From positions 3,472,001 through 3,536,000 of the forward strand of contig NZ_JAANOW010000001.1 in NCBI RefSeq assembly GCF_011758805.1: a stretch of 64,000 nucleotides of DNA, read 5' to 3'. The notes beneath the pieces are model-generated. The model was not told the origin of the DNA, did not search any database, and saw only the letters and a list, made by a program, of their open reading frames with translations. The stretch comes from Mycolicibacterium fluoranthenivorans. GTDB taxonomy: Bacteria > Actinomycetota > Actinomycetes > Mycobacteriales > Mycobacteriaceae. The translations under genes were made by a program, and so were the position numbers. This document shows positions 53,437-62,135 of the stretch, piece by piece; the stretch's first letter is position 1; every line of letters starts with the position of its first letter.

Positions 53437-55359
53437 ATGGACGGGGTATTGCTCGGCCCGGCGATCGACTGGAGCACCGAATTCCTCCGTTCGTCGCTGT
53501 GGATCTGCAACGCCGCGGTGATCTCCGCGGTGAGCCTGCTGGTGGTCGCGGTGCTCATCGGCCGGACCTGTGAATGGGGCCGGCAGTTCTGGCGCATCAC
53601 CGGCGCCTACTTCACCGGGCCCGGCCGCCTGCGGGTGTGGCTGGTGCTGGCCGCCCTGCTGGTCTCGACGGTCACCGCGGTGCGGATCAACATCCTGCTG
53701 AGCTACTACACCAACGACCTGTTCAGCTCGCTACAGCAGGCGTTCCGGGCCGACGGATCGGCCGAGACCGGGGTGCACGGTTTCTGGGCGGCGATGCTGA
53801 TCTTCGCGATCCTGGCGTCGTTGTACGTGGCGCGGTTCTTCCTCGACCTGTACCTCACCCAGCGTTTCCTCATCGGCTGGCGGGTGTGGCTCACCCGGCG
53901 CACCCTCGGCGACTGGCTCGACGGGCATGCCTACTATCGGTGCCGGTTCAACCGGGATCCCGACGGACGCGCCGACAATCCGGATCAGCGCATCCAGGCC
54001 GATGTCGACATCGTGACGACCGGCTCCCGGGAACCGAACAACCCGACCTTCGGATCCGGGCACATGCTCATCTTCGGTGCGGTCGAGGCGCTGCTGACGG
54101 TGGTGTCGTTCGGGGTGATCCTGTGGGGCCTGTCCGGCCCGCTGACCGTGCTGGGCGTGACGGTGCCGCGGGCGTTGTTCTGGGTGGTGATCGGCTACGT
54201 GGCGGTGGCGACACTGGTGGCCTTCGTCATCGGCCGGCCACTGATCCGGCTGAGCTTCCTCAACGAGGTCCGCAACGCGGGTTTCCGGTACACGATGATC
54301 CGGATGCGCGAGGCCGGCGCGGCCGTGAGCCTGTACCGCGGCGAGGACGCCGAACGCGAGGCCCTGGTCGGTCGGCTGGGCTCGGTGATCGACAACTACC
54401 GCCACTGGCTGCACCGCAGCATGCTGTTCCTCGGCTGGAACGTGTCGGTGAGCCAGGCCATCAACCCGCTGCCCTATATCGTGCAGGCGCAACGCCTGTT
54501 CGCCGGTGAGATCTCGTTCGGCGATGTCATGCAGTCGGCGACCGCGTTTCACGCCGTGCACGACGCGCTGTCGTTCTTCCGCAACGCCTACGACGAGTTC
54601 GCCGGGTTCCGGGCGGCGCTGATGCGGCTGGACGGGTTGCACGACGCCAACGCCCGGGCGCGCGCGCTGCCGGTGCTGCCCCGCACGGGCGCACCCACCG
54701 GGGCGAGCGAAGCGACGGGGAATCGATGCGCCGGGCTGCGGCTGCATCAGGTCGAGGTGCGCACCCCGGCGGGTGAACCGCTGATCGGCGGGATCGATCT
54801 CAGCCTCGACCCCGGCGACTGGCTGGTGATCACCGGCCCGTCCGGCTGCGGGAAGACTGCCCTGTTGCAGAGCCTGGCGGGGCTGTGGCCCTACACGTCG
54901 GGCCGGGTGGATTTCCCGGCCGGCGAGACGATGTTCGTCCCGCAGATGCCCTACCTTCCGCTGGGATCGCTGCGCACCGTGCTGTGTTATCCCCGGCTTG
55001 CCGGCACCAGCCCCGACGACGAGATCCAGCGGGTGCTGCTCAAGGTGGCGCTGCCGCAGCTGGTCATCAGGCTCGGCGAGGTGGCCGACTGGGCGCGCAC
55101 GCTCTCACCCGGCGAGCAGCAGCGCATCGCCTTCGCCCGGATACTGCTGACCCGCCCGGATGTGGTGTTCCTCGACGAGGCCAGCTCGGCGCTCGACGAG
55201 GGTCTGGAGCTCACGCTCTATCAATTGCTGCGCACCGAGCTGCCGGGTGCCACGGTGGTGAGCGTGAGTCACCGCCGCAGCGTCGAACGATTCCACGGCC
55301 ACCGGCTGGAGCTGCTCGGCGGCGGGCGGTGGAGAACCGGTCGGCTCGTGGCGAGCTGA
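53437..55359 (+). CDS. bacA: SbmA/BacA-like ABC transporter, copy 1 (Rv1819c-like)
   Basis: A 640-residue fused permease-ATPase. Six helices in the first 400 residues form the SbmA/BacA-like fold, with YLTQRFLIGWRVWLTRRTLGDWL, DNPDQRIQADVDI and FRYTMIRMREAGAAVSLYRGEDAE. The ATPase has ITGPSGCGKTALL, LSPGEQQRIAFARILL and VVFLDEASSALDEG. M. tuberculosis Rv1819c (639 residues) takes up cobalamin, bleomycin and other hydrophilic molecules. Residues about 422-428 (TGASEATG) are encoded by the dispersed 20-mer in the linker between the domains. Confidence 0.92.
   Translation: MDGVLLGPAIDWSTEFLRSSLWICNAAVISAVSLLVVAVLIGRTCEWGRQFWRITGAYFTGPGRLRVWLVLAALLVSTVTAVRINILLSYYTNDLFSSLQQAFRADGSAETGVHGFWAAMLIFAILASLYVARFFLDLYLTQRFLIGWRVWLTRRTLGDWLDGHAYYRCRFNRDPDGRADNPDQRIQADVDIVTTGSREPNNPTFGSGHMLIFGAVEALLTVVSFGVILWGLSGPLTVLGVTVPRALFWVVIGYVAVATLVAFVIGRPLIRLSFLNEVRNAGFRYTMIRMREAGAAVSLYRGEDAEREALVGRLGSVIDNYRHWLHRSMLFLGWNVSVSQAINPLPYIVQAQRLFAGEISFGDVMQSATAFHAVHDALSFFRNAYDEFAGFRAALMRLDGLHDANARARALPVLPRTGAPTGASEATGNRCAGLRLHQVEVRTPAGEPLIGGIDLSLDPGDWLVITGPSGCGKTALLQSLAGLWPYTSGRVDFPAGETMFVPQMPYLPLGSLRTVLCYPRLAGTSPDDEIQRVLLKVALPQLVIRLGEVADWARTLSPGEQQRIAFARILLTRPDVVFLDEASSALDEGLELTLYQLLRTELPGATVVSVSHRRSVERFHGHRLELLGGGRWRTGRLVAS
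54700..54719 (+). repeat. dispersed 20-mer inside ABC transporter copy 1
   Basis: Exact copy of GGGGCGAGCGAAGCGACGGG, translated in frame in the permease-ATPase linker as GASEATG. Confidence 0.9.
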
Positions 55360-55405
55360 CCACCTATAAGCAGCCCAGCGAGGGTTGTGCGGGTACCTTG
55401 CCGGG

Positions 55406-57331
55406 ATGGAGATGTTCACCCCATCGCTGGATTGGGGCGCCGAGCTACCGAAGTCACTGTGGTGGATCGCCACCGTCTGGGTGTACACCGCGATACCGAC
55501 GCTGATCGTCCTCACGCTGATCGGCCGGTTCACCACCTGGGGCCAACAGTTCTGGCGGATCACCGGCGGATACTTCACCGGCCGCGCGAGCGTCGTGGTG
55601 TGGGTGTGGTTGTCGGGAATTCTGCTCTCGGTGATCATCGGCGTGCGCCTGGACGTGCTGCTCAGCTATCAGGGCAACGACATGATGAGCGCCGCCCAGA
55701 CCGCCTTCGAAGGCATCGGCGGGGGCGACCAGACCGTCAAGGACTCGGGCGTGAGCGGTTTCTGGTGGGCCTGGGCGCATTTCGCCGTACTGGCAACGGT
55801 GCACGTGGCGCGCATGATGCTCGACCTGTTCGTGACACAGCGTTTCCTGATTCGGTGGCGCGCCTGGCTCACCGATCACCTCACCGGTGACTGGCTCGAC
55901 GGCAAGGCGTACTACCGCAGCAGGTTCATCGACGACACCATCGACAACCCGGATCAGCGTATCCAGTCCGATATCGACGTCTTCACCAACGGAGCGGGTC
56001 CCCTGCCGGCCAATCCGAACACCCTGAGCGCGAACATGTTGCTGTTCGGTGCCATCGAGGCCATCGTGAGCGTCGCGTCGTTCGCAGTCATCCTGTGGAA
56101 TCTGTCCGGCGAGCTCACACTGTTCGACGTCACCCTGCCCAGGGCGATGTTCTGGATCGCCATCGTCTACGTCGTGGTCGCCACGATCATCGCGTTCTGG
56201 ATCGGTCGCCCCCTCATCCAGTTGACCTTCAACAACGAGAAGTTCAACGCCGCCTTCCGGTACGCCCTGGTGCGACTGCGCGACGCCGCCGAATCGGTGG
56301 CCTTCTACCGCGGTGAGAACGCCGAACGGGTGCAGCTGCGGCAGCGCTTCGCCCCGATCGTGGCGAACTACAAACGCTTCATCAACCGCTCGGTGAAGTT
56401 CTACGGCTGGAACGTCTCCATCAGCCAGATCATCGTGCCGCTGCCGTGGATCGTCCAGGCCCCGCGGATGTTCGCCGGCCAGATCAGACTGGGTGACATC
56501 TCGCAGACCTCTTCAGCCTTCAGTCAGATCCAGGGCGGGCTGTCGTACTTCCGCAACACCTATGACCAGTTCGCCGGGTGGCGGGCGTCGATCATCCGTC
56601 TGCACGGACTGGTGATCGCCAACGAGGAGGGTCGGGCGCTGCCCGAACTGACGGTCGAGCCGAGCCGGGACTGCCTGGTCGAACTCGACAACGTCGAGGT
56701 GCGCACCCCCCTGGGTGATCCCCTGGTCCAGGATCTGAACCTGCGCCTGGAAAGCGGTGACACGCTCATCGTCACCGGTCGGTCCGGGTCCGGTAAGACG
56801 ACGCTGCTGCGCAGCCTGGCGCAGCTGTGGCCGTTCACCACGGGCACGTTCCGGTACCCACAGGCCGACCACCAGACCATGTTCCTGTCCCAGATGCCGT
56901 ATGTGCCGCTGGGCGATCTGCGCGCGGTGGTGTCCTACCCGCAGGAGCCCGGCAGCATCCCCGACGAGCGACTGCACTGGGCCTTGAACAAGGTGTCGCT
57001 GCCGCAGTGCTCCAAGCGACTGGGTGAGGTCGCCGACTGGGTGAAGGTGCTCTCCCCCGGTGAGCAGCAGCGGATCGCGTTCGCGCGGGTGCTGCTGACC
57101 CGGCCACGCGCGGTGTTCCTCGACGAGGCCACCTCCGCGCTCGACGAGGGCTTGGAGTACACGATGTACGACCTGGTGCGCACGGAGCTGCCGGAGACCA
57201 TTCTGGTGAGCGTCACGCACCGCAGCACCGTGGGCCAGCACCACGAGAAGTACCTGCACCTGCACGGTGGCGGGCGCTGGTCCCTCGGCGATGTGGACGA
57301 CGCGGTCGAAGACGAAGTCAGCCCCGTCTGA
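55406..57331 (+). CDS. SbmA/BacA-like ABC transporter, copy 2
   Basis: A 641-residue paralogue, 46 bp after copy 1 on the same strand. Starts MEMFTPSLDWGAELPKSLWW. Motifs: VTQRFLIRWRAWLTDHLTGDWLDGKAYYRSRF, DNPDQRIQSDIDVF, Walker A VTGRSGSGKTTLL, signature LSPGEQQRIAFARVLL and Walker B RAVFLDEATSALDEG. All catalytic elements are intact, so it should be active. It carries no repeat insertion. Substrate is unknown; divergence from copy 1 suggests a different one. Confidence 0.9.
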   Translation: MEMFTPSLDWGAELPKSLWWIATVWVYTAIPTLIVLTLIGRFTTWGQQFWRITGGYFTGRASVVVWVWLSGILLSVIIGVRLDVLLSYQGNDMMSAAQTAFEGIGGGDQTVKDSGVSGFWWAWAHFAVLATVHVARMMLDLFVTQRFLIRWRAWLTDHLTGDWLDGKAYYRSRFIDDTIDNPDQRIQSDIDVFTNGAGPLPANPNTLSANMLLFGAIEAIVSVASFAVILWNLSGELTLFDVTLPRAMFWIAIVYVVVATIIAFWIGRPLIQLTFNNEKFNAAFRYALVRLRDAAESVAFYRGENAERVQLRQRFAPIVANYKRFINRSVKFYGWNVSISQIIVPLPWIVQAPRMFAGQIRLGDISQTSSAFSQIQGGLSYFRNTYDQFAGWRASIIRLHGLVIANEEGRALPELTVEPSRDCLVELDNVEVRTPLGDPLVQDLNLRLESGDTLIVTGRSGSGKTTLLRSLAQLWPFTTGTFRYPQADHQTMFLSQMPYVPLGDLRAVVSYPQEPGSIPDERLHWALNKVSLPQCSKRLGEVADWVKVLSPGEQQRIAFARVLLTRPRAVFLDEATSALDEGLEYTMYDLVRTELPETILVSVTHRSTVGQHHEKYLHLHGGGRWSLGDVDDAVEDEVSPV

Positions 57332-57357
57332 GGACTGCGGTCGGGTAGCTTCCCGGC

Positions 57358-59265
57358 ATGGAGATGTTCAGCCAGTCCCTGGACTGGGGAAACGAGATCC
57401 TGGCGTCGCTGTGGTGGATCACCAAGGCGTGGGTGCTCAGCGCGGTGATCGCGGTCGCGGTACTGGCGTTTCTCGCCCGGTTCACCACCTGGGGGCGGCA
57501 GTTCTGGCATGTCACCCGCGGGTATTTCGTTGGGCGTCAGAGCATTCCGGTGTGGGGCCTGCTGGGTGTGCTGCTGTTGTCGGTCATGGTGTCGGTACGG
57601 ATGGACGTGCTGTTCAGCTACTACGCCAACGACCAGTACACCGCGCTGCAAGTCGCGTTCGAGGGGGCCGGGGCCGGGAACGAGGCCGTCCGCAACTCCG
57701 GTGTCGACGGATTCTGGAAGTCGATCCTGATCTTCGTAGGGCTGCTCGTCGCCGATATCTCGCGCACCGTGGCCGACCTGTATCTGATGCAGCACTTCAT
57801 CATTCGCTGGCGGGTATGGCTGACCGATCACCTGACCGGTGATTGGCTCGGCGATCGTGCCTATTACCGCAACCGGTTCGTGGCGGCGTTCGGCGGCGTC
57901 CCGATCGACAATCCGGACCAGCGCATCCAGCAGGACATCGACGTCTTCACCACCGGGACCGGACCGGAGACCAACACCTTCACCGTCGGCACCGCGCAGA
58001 CGCTGTTCTTCGGCACGGTGAACTCGGTTCTGTCGGTGGTCGCCTTCACCCCGATCCTGTGGAATCTGGCCGGCCCGTTGTCCTTGTTCGGGGTGACGAT
58101 CCCCAAAGCCCTGTTCTGGCTGGCCCTGCTGTGGGTCGCGATGACCACCGTGGTGGCGTTCTGGATCGGCAAGCCGATCATCCGGCTGACGTTCCGCAAC
58201 GAGCTCACCAACGCGGCGTTTCGGTATGCGCTGGTGCGTATCCGCGACGCCGCCGAGGCGGTCAGCCTCTACCGCGGCGAGGACACCGAGCGCCGCTCGC
58301 TGTCGGAACGCTTCGGCCGGATCATCGCGAACTACCGCAGACTCGTGCTGCGGGGTGTCGCGTTCATGGGCTGGAACCGCTCGGTGAGCCAGCTCGTCTC
58401 CCCGCTGCCGCTGATCGTGCAGGCGCCGCGGCTGTTCGCCGGCGAGCTCAACCTCGGGGATGTCACACAGTCGGCGGGTGCCTTCGGCTCGGTGCAGAGC
58501 TCGCTCAGTTTCTTCCGCGCCGTGTACGACTCGTTCGCCGGCTATCGCGCCGCCATCATCCGGCTGGACGGGTTGGTGACGGCGAACGAACAGGCCAGGG
58601 AGCTACCGCGGTTGGCCGCGACGGTGAGTGCCGATGGCGCCGTCGTGATCAGCGATGTCGAGGTGCGCTCGCCGCACGGGGTGCCGCTCGTCGACGACCT
58701 GCAGGTCCGACTGCGCCCCGGCGACTCGCTGGTCATCACCGGACCGTCGGGCACCGGCAAGACGACGCTGCTCCGCAGCGTGGCGCAACTCTGGCCGTAC
58801 GCCTCGGGTGCTGTCGCTCACCCGGCGGAGACGATGTTCCTGTCCCAGCTCCCCTACGCCCCGCTCGGAGATCTGCGCGCCGTGCTCAGTTACCCCGCCG
58901 CCGCGGGCGCCTTCCCCGACGATGCGATCCGCGACACGCTGGCGGCCGTCACGCTGGGGCATCTGGCGACGCGACTCGACGAGGACTCCGACTGGGGTAA
59001 GGAACTCTCCCCCGGTGAACAGCAACGCATCGCCTTTGCCCGGGTGCTGCTGGCGCGCCCCCGAGCGGTGTTCCTCGATGAGGCCACCTCGGCACTGGAC
59101 GCCGGGCAGGAGTTCGCGATGTACACCACCTTGCGAGACCGGCTGCCCGACACCATCGTCGTGAGCGTCAGCCATCGAGACAGTGTCGACCGCCATCACG
59201 AGCAACGGCTGGAATTGCTCGGCGAGGGCCGTTGGAGTTTGACACCGCTGGCCGCCGCCCTCTGA
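57358..59265 (+). CDS. SbmA/BacA-like ABC transporter, copy 3
   Basis: A 635-residue paralogue, 26 bp after copy 2. Starts MEMFSQSLDWGNEILASLWW, nearly the same as copy 2, so copies 2 and 3 are the closer pair. Motifs: MQHFIIRWRVWLTDHLTGDWLGDRAYYRNRF, DNPDQRIQQDIDVF, Walker A ITGPSGTGKTTLL, signature LSPGEQQRIAFARVLL and Walker B RAVFLDEATSALDAG. Probably co-transcribed with copy 2. It converges with the flavoprotein gene, leaving only one base between the two stops. Confidence 0.9.
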   Translation: MEMFSQSLDWGNEILASLWWITKAWVLSAVIAVAVLAFLARFTTWGRQFWHVTRGYFVGRQSIPVWGLLGVLLLSVMVSVRMDVLFSYYANDQYTALQVAFEGAGAGNEAVRNSGVDGFWKSILIFVGLLVADISRTVADLYLMQHFIIRWRVWLTDHLTGDWLGDRAYYRNRFVAAFGGVPIDNPDQRIQQDIDVFTTGTGPETNTFTVGTAQTLFFGTVNSVLSVVAFTPILWNLAGPLSLFGVTIPKALFWLALLWVAMTTVVAFWIGKPIIRLTFRNELTNAAFRYALVRIRDAAEAVSLYRGEDTERRSLSERFGRIIANYRRLVLRGVAFMGWNRSVSQLVSPLPLIVQAPRLFAGELNLGDVTQSAGAFGSVQSSLSFFRAVYDSFAGYRAAIIRLDGLVTANEQARELPRLAATVSADGAVVISDVEVRSPHGVPLVDDLQVRLRPGDSLVITGPSGTGKTTLLRSVAQLWPYASGAVAHPAETMFLSQLPYAPLGDLRAVLSYPAAAGAFPDDAIRDTLAAVTLGHLATRLDEDSDWGKELSPGEQQRIAFARVLLARPRAVFLDEATSALDAGQEFAMYTTLRDRLPDTIVVSVSHRDSVDRHHEQRLELLGEGRWSLTPLAAAL

Positions 59266-59266
59266 C

Positions 59267-60766
59267 TCAGCGCGCCACGGCGTGCGCCGCGGCCCGGCGC
59301 GCCGCGTGCCCGCCCGCCCGCCGCCCGAAGAACGAACCCTCGCCCAACTGCGTGCCGCTGGCGTAGCCCTCACCGTCCTGGGCGATGTTGGACGCGCACG
59401 CCCCGGCGGCGTACAGACCGGGCACGGCGCCACCGTCCTCGCGCAGTACCTCGCCGTCCAGCGACACGACCAACCCGCCCATGGTGAAACCGGAGTACAT
59501 GGCGACGCCCAGGGACAGGTCGAAGGCGGCGAACGGCCCGGTGTCCTGTGCGGCGATGTAGTCGGGCTGCTTGTGGAAGTCGGGATCCTCGTGGTTCGCG
59601 GCGTTGGCGTTGTAGCGCTCCAGCGTCGCGGCCAGGTTGCCGGCCGGGATGCCCAGGGCCGCTTCGACTTCGGCGATGGTCTCGTAGCCGTCGATGAACT
59701 TGATCAGTGGCATCTCGGGCATCTGCATATGCGCCTCGTCCACGATCAGGTAGGCCTGCTGGTCGGGTTGCCTCAGCACGAAGGCCGAGGTGCGCGAATG
59801 GTAGGAGTCCTCGGCGACGAACCGCCGGCCCTGGTTGTTCACGATGACGCCGGTCAGCAGGATCTCCGGCGGGTAGGCGGCCGCGGTGATGAACAGGCCG
59901 TCGAGGTTCTTGGCGACACCACCGGCGGAGACACCCAGCCGGATGCCGAGACCGTCGTCGTGCGGGTTGCCCAGGATGTAGGGCTCGACCTCACCGTGGT
60001 GCTTGGTCTTGCGCTTCTTGCCCAGCGCCGGGGTGTACTCGGCGACCATCTCGGGGTTCATCGCGAAACCGCCGGCCGCGATGATGACGGCCTTCGTCTT
60101 GACCGCGCCGGTGTTGCCGAAGTTCTTCCAGCGCACACCGACGACCGCGCCGTCGTCGACGATCAGGTTGGTCGCCCCGGTCTCGTAGCGGATCTCGACG
60201 CCGAGTTCGGCGGCCCGCTTGAGCAGCAGCTGGATCACCATGTCGGCGCCGCCGAGTTCGCCGGGCACGGGCACCGAATGCCCGCGCGGAGCCGGCTTGG
60301 CCTGTTCGTTGAACGGCCAGACCTTCTCGTTGCCGGTGTAGGACAGACCCTCGGTGCCCGGGGGCACCACCACCTTGCCCGGGTAGTAGCTGCGCTCGAA
60401 CTGGAAGCCGAGGGCCTCGAGCCAGTTGAAGTGCTCGACACTGCCCTCACAGTAGGCGCGGATCTTGTCCAGTTCGGGGTCCTTCGACACCGCGACGAGG
60501 TACTTGTACATCTCCTCGGCGGAGTCCTCGTGCCCGGTGGCCTGCTGCACCGCGGTGCCCCCACCGAGGTAGAAGTGGCCGCCGGCCATCGAGGTGGTGC
60601 CACCGGCCGCGGCGGCGCGTTCCAGCACCAGGACCCGGGCGCCGGCGGCGGCCGCGCTGACGGCCGCGCTCCCGCCCGCGATACCGAATCCGACGACCAC
60701 GACGTCGAATTCGTCGGACCAGTCGGTGACGTCGCCGGCGTCGGCGGTGTTCGGGATGTCAGTCAT
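59267..60766 (-). CDS. FAD-dependent dehydrogenase (Rv1817-like, ketosteroid dehydrogenase/fumarate reductase type)
   Basis: A 499-residue flavoprotein with VVVVGFGIAGGSAAVSAAAAGARVLVLERA (about 22-51) for FAD, the family TTSMAGGHFYLGGGT and the C-terminal FAD contact GLYAAGACASNIAQDGEGYASGTQLGEGSFFGRRAG. It resembles the 3-ketosteroid 1-dehydrogenase/fumarate reductase flavoprotein group and the M. tuberculosis Rv1817 protein. The substrate is unknown. Its start overlaps the VOC gene by 8 bp, so the two are an operon. Confidence 0.88.
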   Translation of the reverse strand: MTDIPNTADAGDVTDWSDEFDVVVVGFGIAGGSAAVSAAAAGARVLVLERAAAAGGTTSMAGGHFYLGGGTAVQQATGHEDSAEEMYKYLVAVSKDPELDKIRAYCEGSVEHFNWLEALGFQFERSYYPGKVVVPPGTEGLSYTGNEKVWPFNEQAKPAPRGHSVPVPGELGGADMVIQLLLKRAAELGVEIRYETGATNLIVDDGAVVGVRWKNFGNTGAVKTKAVIIAAGGFAMNPEMVAEYTPALGKKRKTKHHGEVEPYILGNPHDDGLGIRLGVSAGGVAKNLDGLFITAAAYPPEILLTGVIVNNQGRRFVAEDSYHSRTSAFVLRQPDQQAYLIVDEAHMQMPEMPLIKFIDGYETIAEVEAALGIPAGNLAATLERYNANAANHEDPDFHKQPDYIAAQDTGPFAAFDLSLGVAMYSGFTMGGLVVSLDGEVLREDGGAVPGLYAAGACASNIAQDGEGYASGTQLGEGSFFGRRAGGHAARRAAAHAVAR

Positions 60767-61298
60767 GTGTGCTCTCCTGCTGCTGGCGTTTCACGTGGTC
60801 GAAGAATGCCTGGATCTCGGGTGGGATGAGGGCGATCTCGATGTACGGGCCCCCCGAAGCGGCCGGGGCGAGCGAAGCGACGGGGAGAGGTTCCGCGCTG
60901 ACGTAGGCGAACTTCATACCGCCGGGCATCACCCCCTGCTGCACGACGGGCGCGCCCGCGGCGGTGGCGTCGCGCAGGGCCGCCTCGTAGCCGTCCGCAT
61001 CGGGCGCTGCCACACAGATGTGGTGCAGGCCAGGGCCGACGGTGTCGAGGAATTCGGTGTAGATGCTGTCGCCGCGGACCGGGGCGATCAGTTCGAGCTG
61101 GGTGTCCCCGGCGTAGCTCAGCGAGATGTCGGCGACGAAGTCGGCCGGCGCGCCACGGTACTCACAGCTGTCCGGTCCGAAGTGCACGCCGGGCATCCGG
61201 ACCCAGCTGCGGGCACCGAGCAGCGCGGTGAGCGTGCGTTCGGTGGTGTCGAGGTCACGCGTCACCCACGCAATCTGGACAGGTGTCTGATTGAGCAT
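60759..61298 (-). CDS. VOC (glyoxalase/dioxygenase-fold) superfamily protein
   Basis: A 179-residue protein with the paired beta-alpha-beta-beta-beta fold: PVQIAWVTRDLDTTERTLTALLGA, GDTQLELIAPVRGDSIYTEFL, GPGLHHICVAAPDADGYEAALRDATAAGAPVVQQG and GGPYIEIALIP. The His and Glu metal ligands are visible in GLHHIC and YIEI. Residues about 138-147 (PVASLAPAASG) come from the dispersed repeat read on the minus strand, inserted in the last loop. It probably works with the adjacent flavoprotein. Confidence 0.85.
   Translation of the reverse strand: MLNQTPVQIAWVTRDLDTTERTLTALLGARSWVRMPGVHFGPDSCEYRGAPADFVADISLSYAGDTQLELIAPVRGDSIYTEFLDTVGPGLHHICVAAPDADGYEAALRDATAAGAPVVQQGVMPGGMKFAYVSAEPLPVASLAPAASGGPYIEIALIPPEIQAFFDHVKRQQQESTHD
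60865..60884 (+). repeat. dispersed 20-mer inside the VOC gene
   Basis: Exact copy of GGGGCGAGCGAAGCGACGGG on the plus strand, while the gene is on the minus strand, so it encodes a different peptide (PVASLAP) from that in gnd. Confidence 0.9.
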
Positions 61299-61343
61299 CG
61301 ATGTGAGGATATCCCCACCGCGCCATCGTGGCTAGAACGTGTT

Positions 61344-62030
61344 CTAGTTCTGCCGCAGCGTGTCGATCATCAGCCGGATCTGGCCGTCGAACACGAGGGC
61401 GGCATCCGACAGCGTGCCGGGCCCGTACTGCCCGAAGACCTCCATGCTGATCGCACCCACCAGGGTCGCCCACAGCAGGAAGCACTTGAGCAGGACGCGG
61501 TCACCGCCGGGAAAGCCGTACTCCGTCCGCAGCGCCGCGAAATCCCCGGATAACGGTTGCGGCAGAGCCTCTTTCGGGTCCGGAACATCCCCGGCCAGAA
61601 TCCCCTCGGCCACCACCGCGAGCACCGACACGATCATCCGGGTGCCGGGGCCGACCGTGATGTCGGCCGGGGCGCTGTACCCCGGCACCGGACTGCCGTA
61701 AAGCAAGGCCCACCGCGCAGGCTGATCGACGGCCCAGACCCGGGCGGCATGCGCCATCGCGACCATCCGGTCCGGCCAGTCGGCGCCGGGATCCGCGGCG
61801 GCCGCGGCCTCCACGGCATCGGCGAGTTCGTCGTACGCGTCCACCAACAGCAGGGTCAGCAGATCATCCCGACTGGCGACGTAGCGATAGATCGCCGAGG
61901 ACACCATGCCCAGGTCGCGAGCGACGGCGCGCAGCGACAGTCCCGCCGCCCCCTCGGTGATCAGGTGACCCCTGCCGATCTCGATGATCTCGGCCTCGAT
62001 CCGGTCCCGCGCGTCCCGTCGCTTGCCCAT
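61344..62030 (-). CDS. TetR/AcrR-family transcriptional regulator (Rv1816-like)
   Basis: A 228-residue repressor. The helix-turn-helix is in RDRIEAEIIEIGRGHLITEGAAGLSLRAVARDLGMVSSAIYRYVASRDDLLTLLL (about 7-61), and the ligand domain follows. The ATG at 62030 (MGKRRDARDR) begins the conserved part, although the frame is open to 62132. Two similar 17-bp sites lie in the divergent promoter region toward the deazaflavin oxidoreductase gene and may be its operators. Confidence 0.9.
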   Translation of the reverse strand: MGKRRDARDRIEAEIIEIGRGHLITEGAAGLSLRAVARDLGMVSSAIYRYVASRDDLLTLLLVDAYDELADAVEAAAAADPGADWPDRMVAMAHAARVWAVDQPARWALLYGSPVPGYSAPADITVGPGTRMIVSVLAVVAEGILAGDVPDPKEALPQPLSGDFAALRTEYGFPGGDRVLLKCFLLWATLVGAISMEVFGQYGPGTLSDAALVFDGQIRLMIDTLRQN

Positions 62031-62050
62031 GCCGCCAGTCTGACACGAAA

Positions 62051-62115
62051 CGAGATCACTGCTCTTGATTTGTCCGGCGCGCCATGGCATGGTGAAAACA
62101 AGAGCACCGCTCTCG
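62051..62115. promoter_or_regulatory. two related operator-like sites in the TetR/oxidoreductase divergon
   Basis: Site A (62051-62067, minus strand) reads CAAGAGCAGTGATCTCG and site B (62099-62115, plus strand) reads CAAGAGCACCGCTCTCG. They match at 14 of 17 positions and each is a near-palindrome. They face opposite directions, one toward each gene, as expected for a TetR repressor controlling both. Confidence 0.6.
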
Positions 62116-62135
62116 AAACTTCGAAGGGACATCCC

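Noticed and set aside
59282..60829. 515-codon plus-strand frame
   Set aside because: Shadow of the Rv1817-like flavoprotein; no recognisable motif in the translation.
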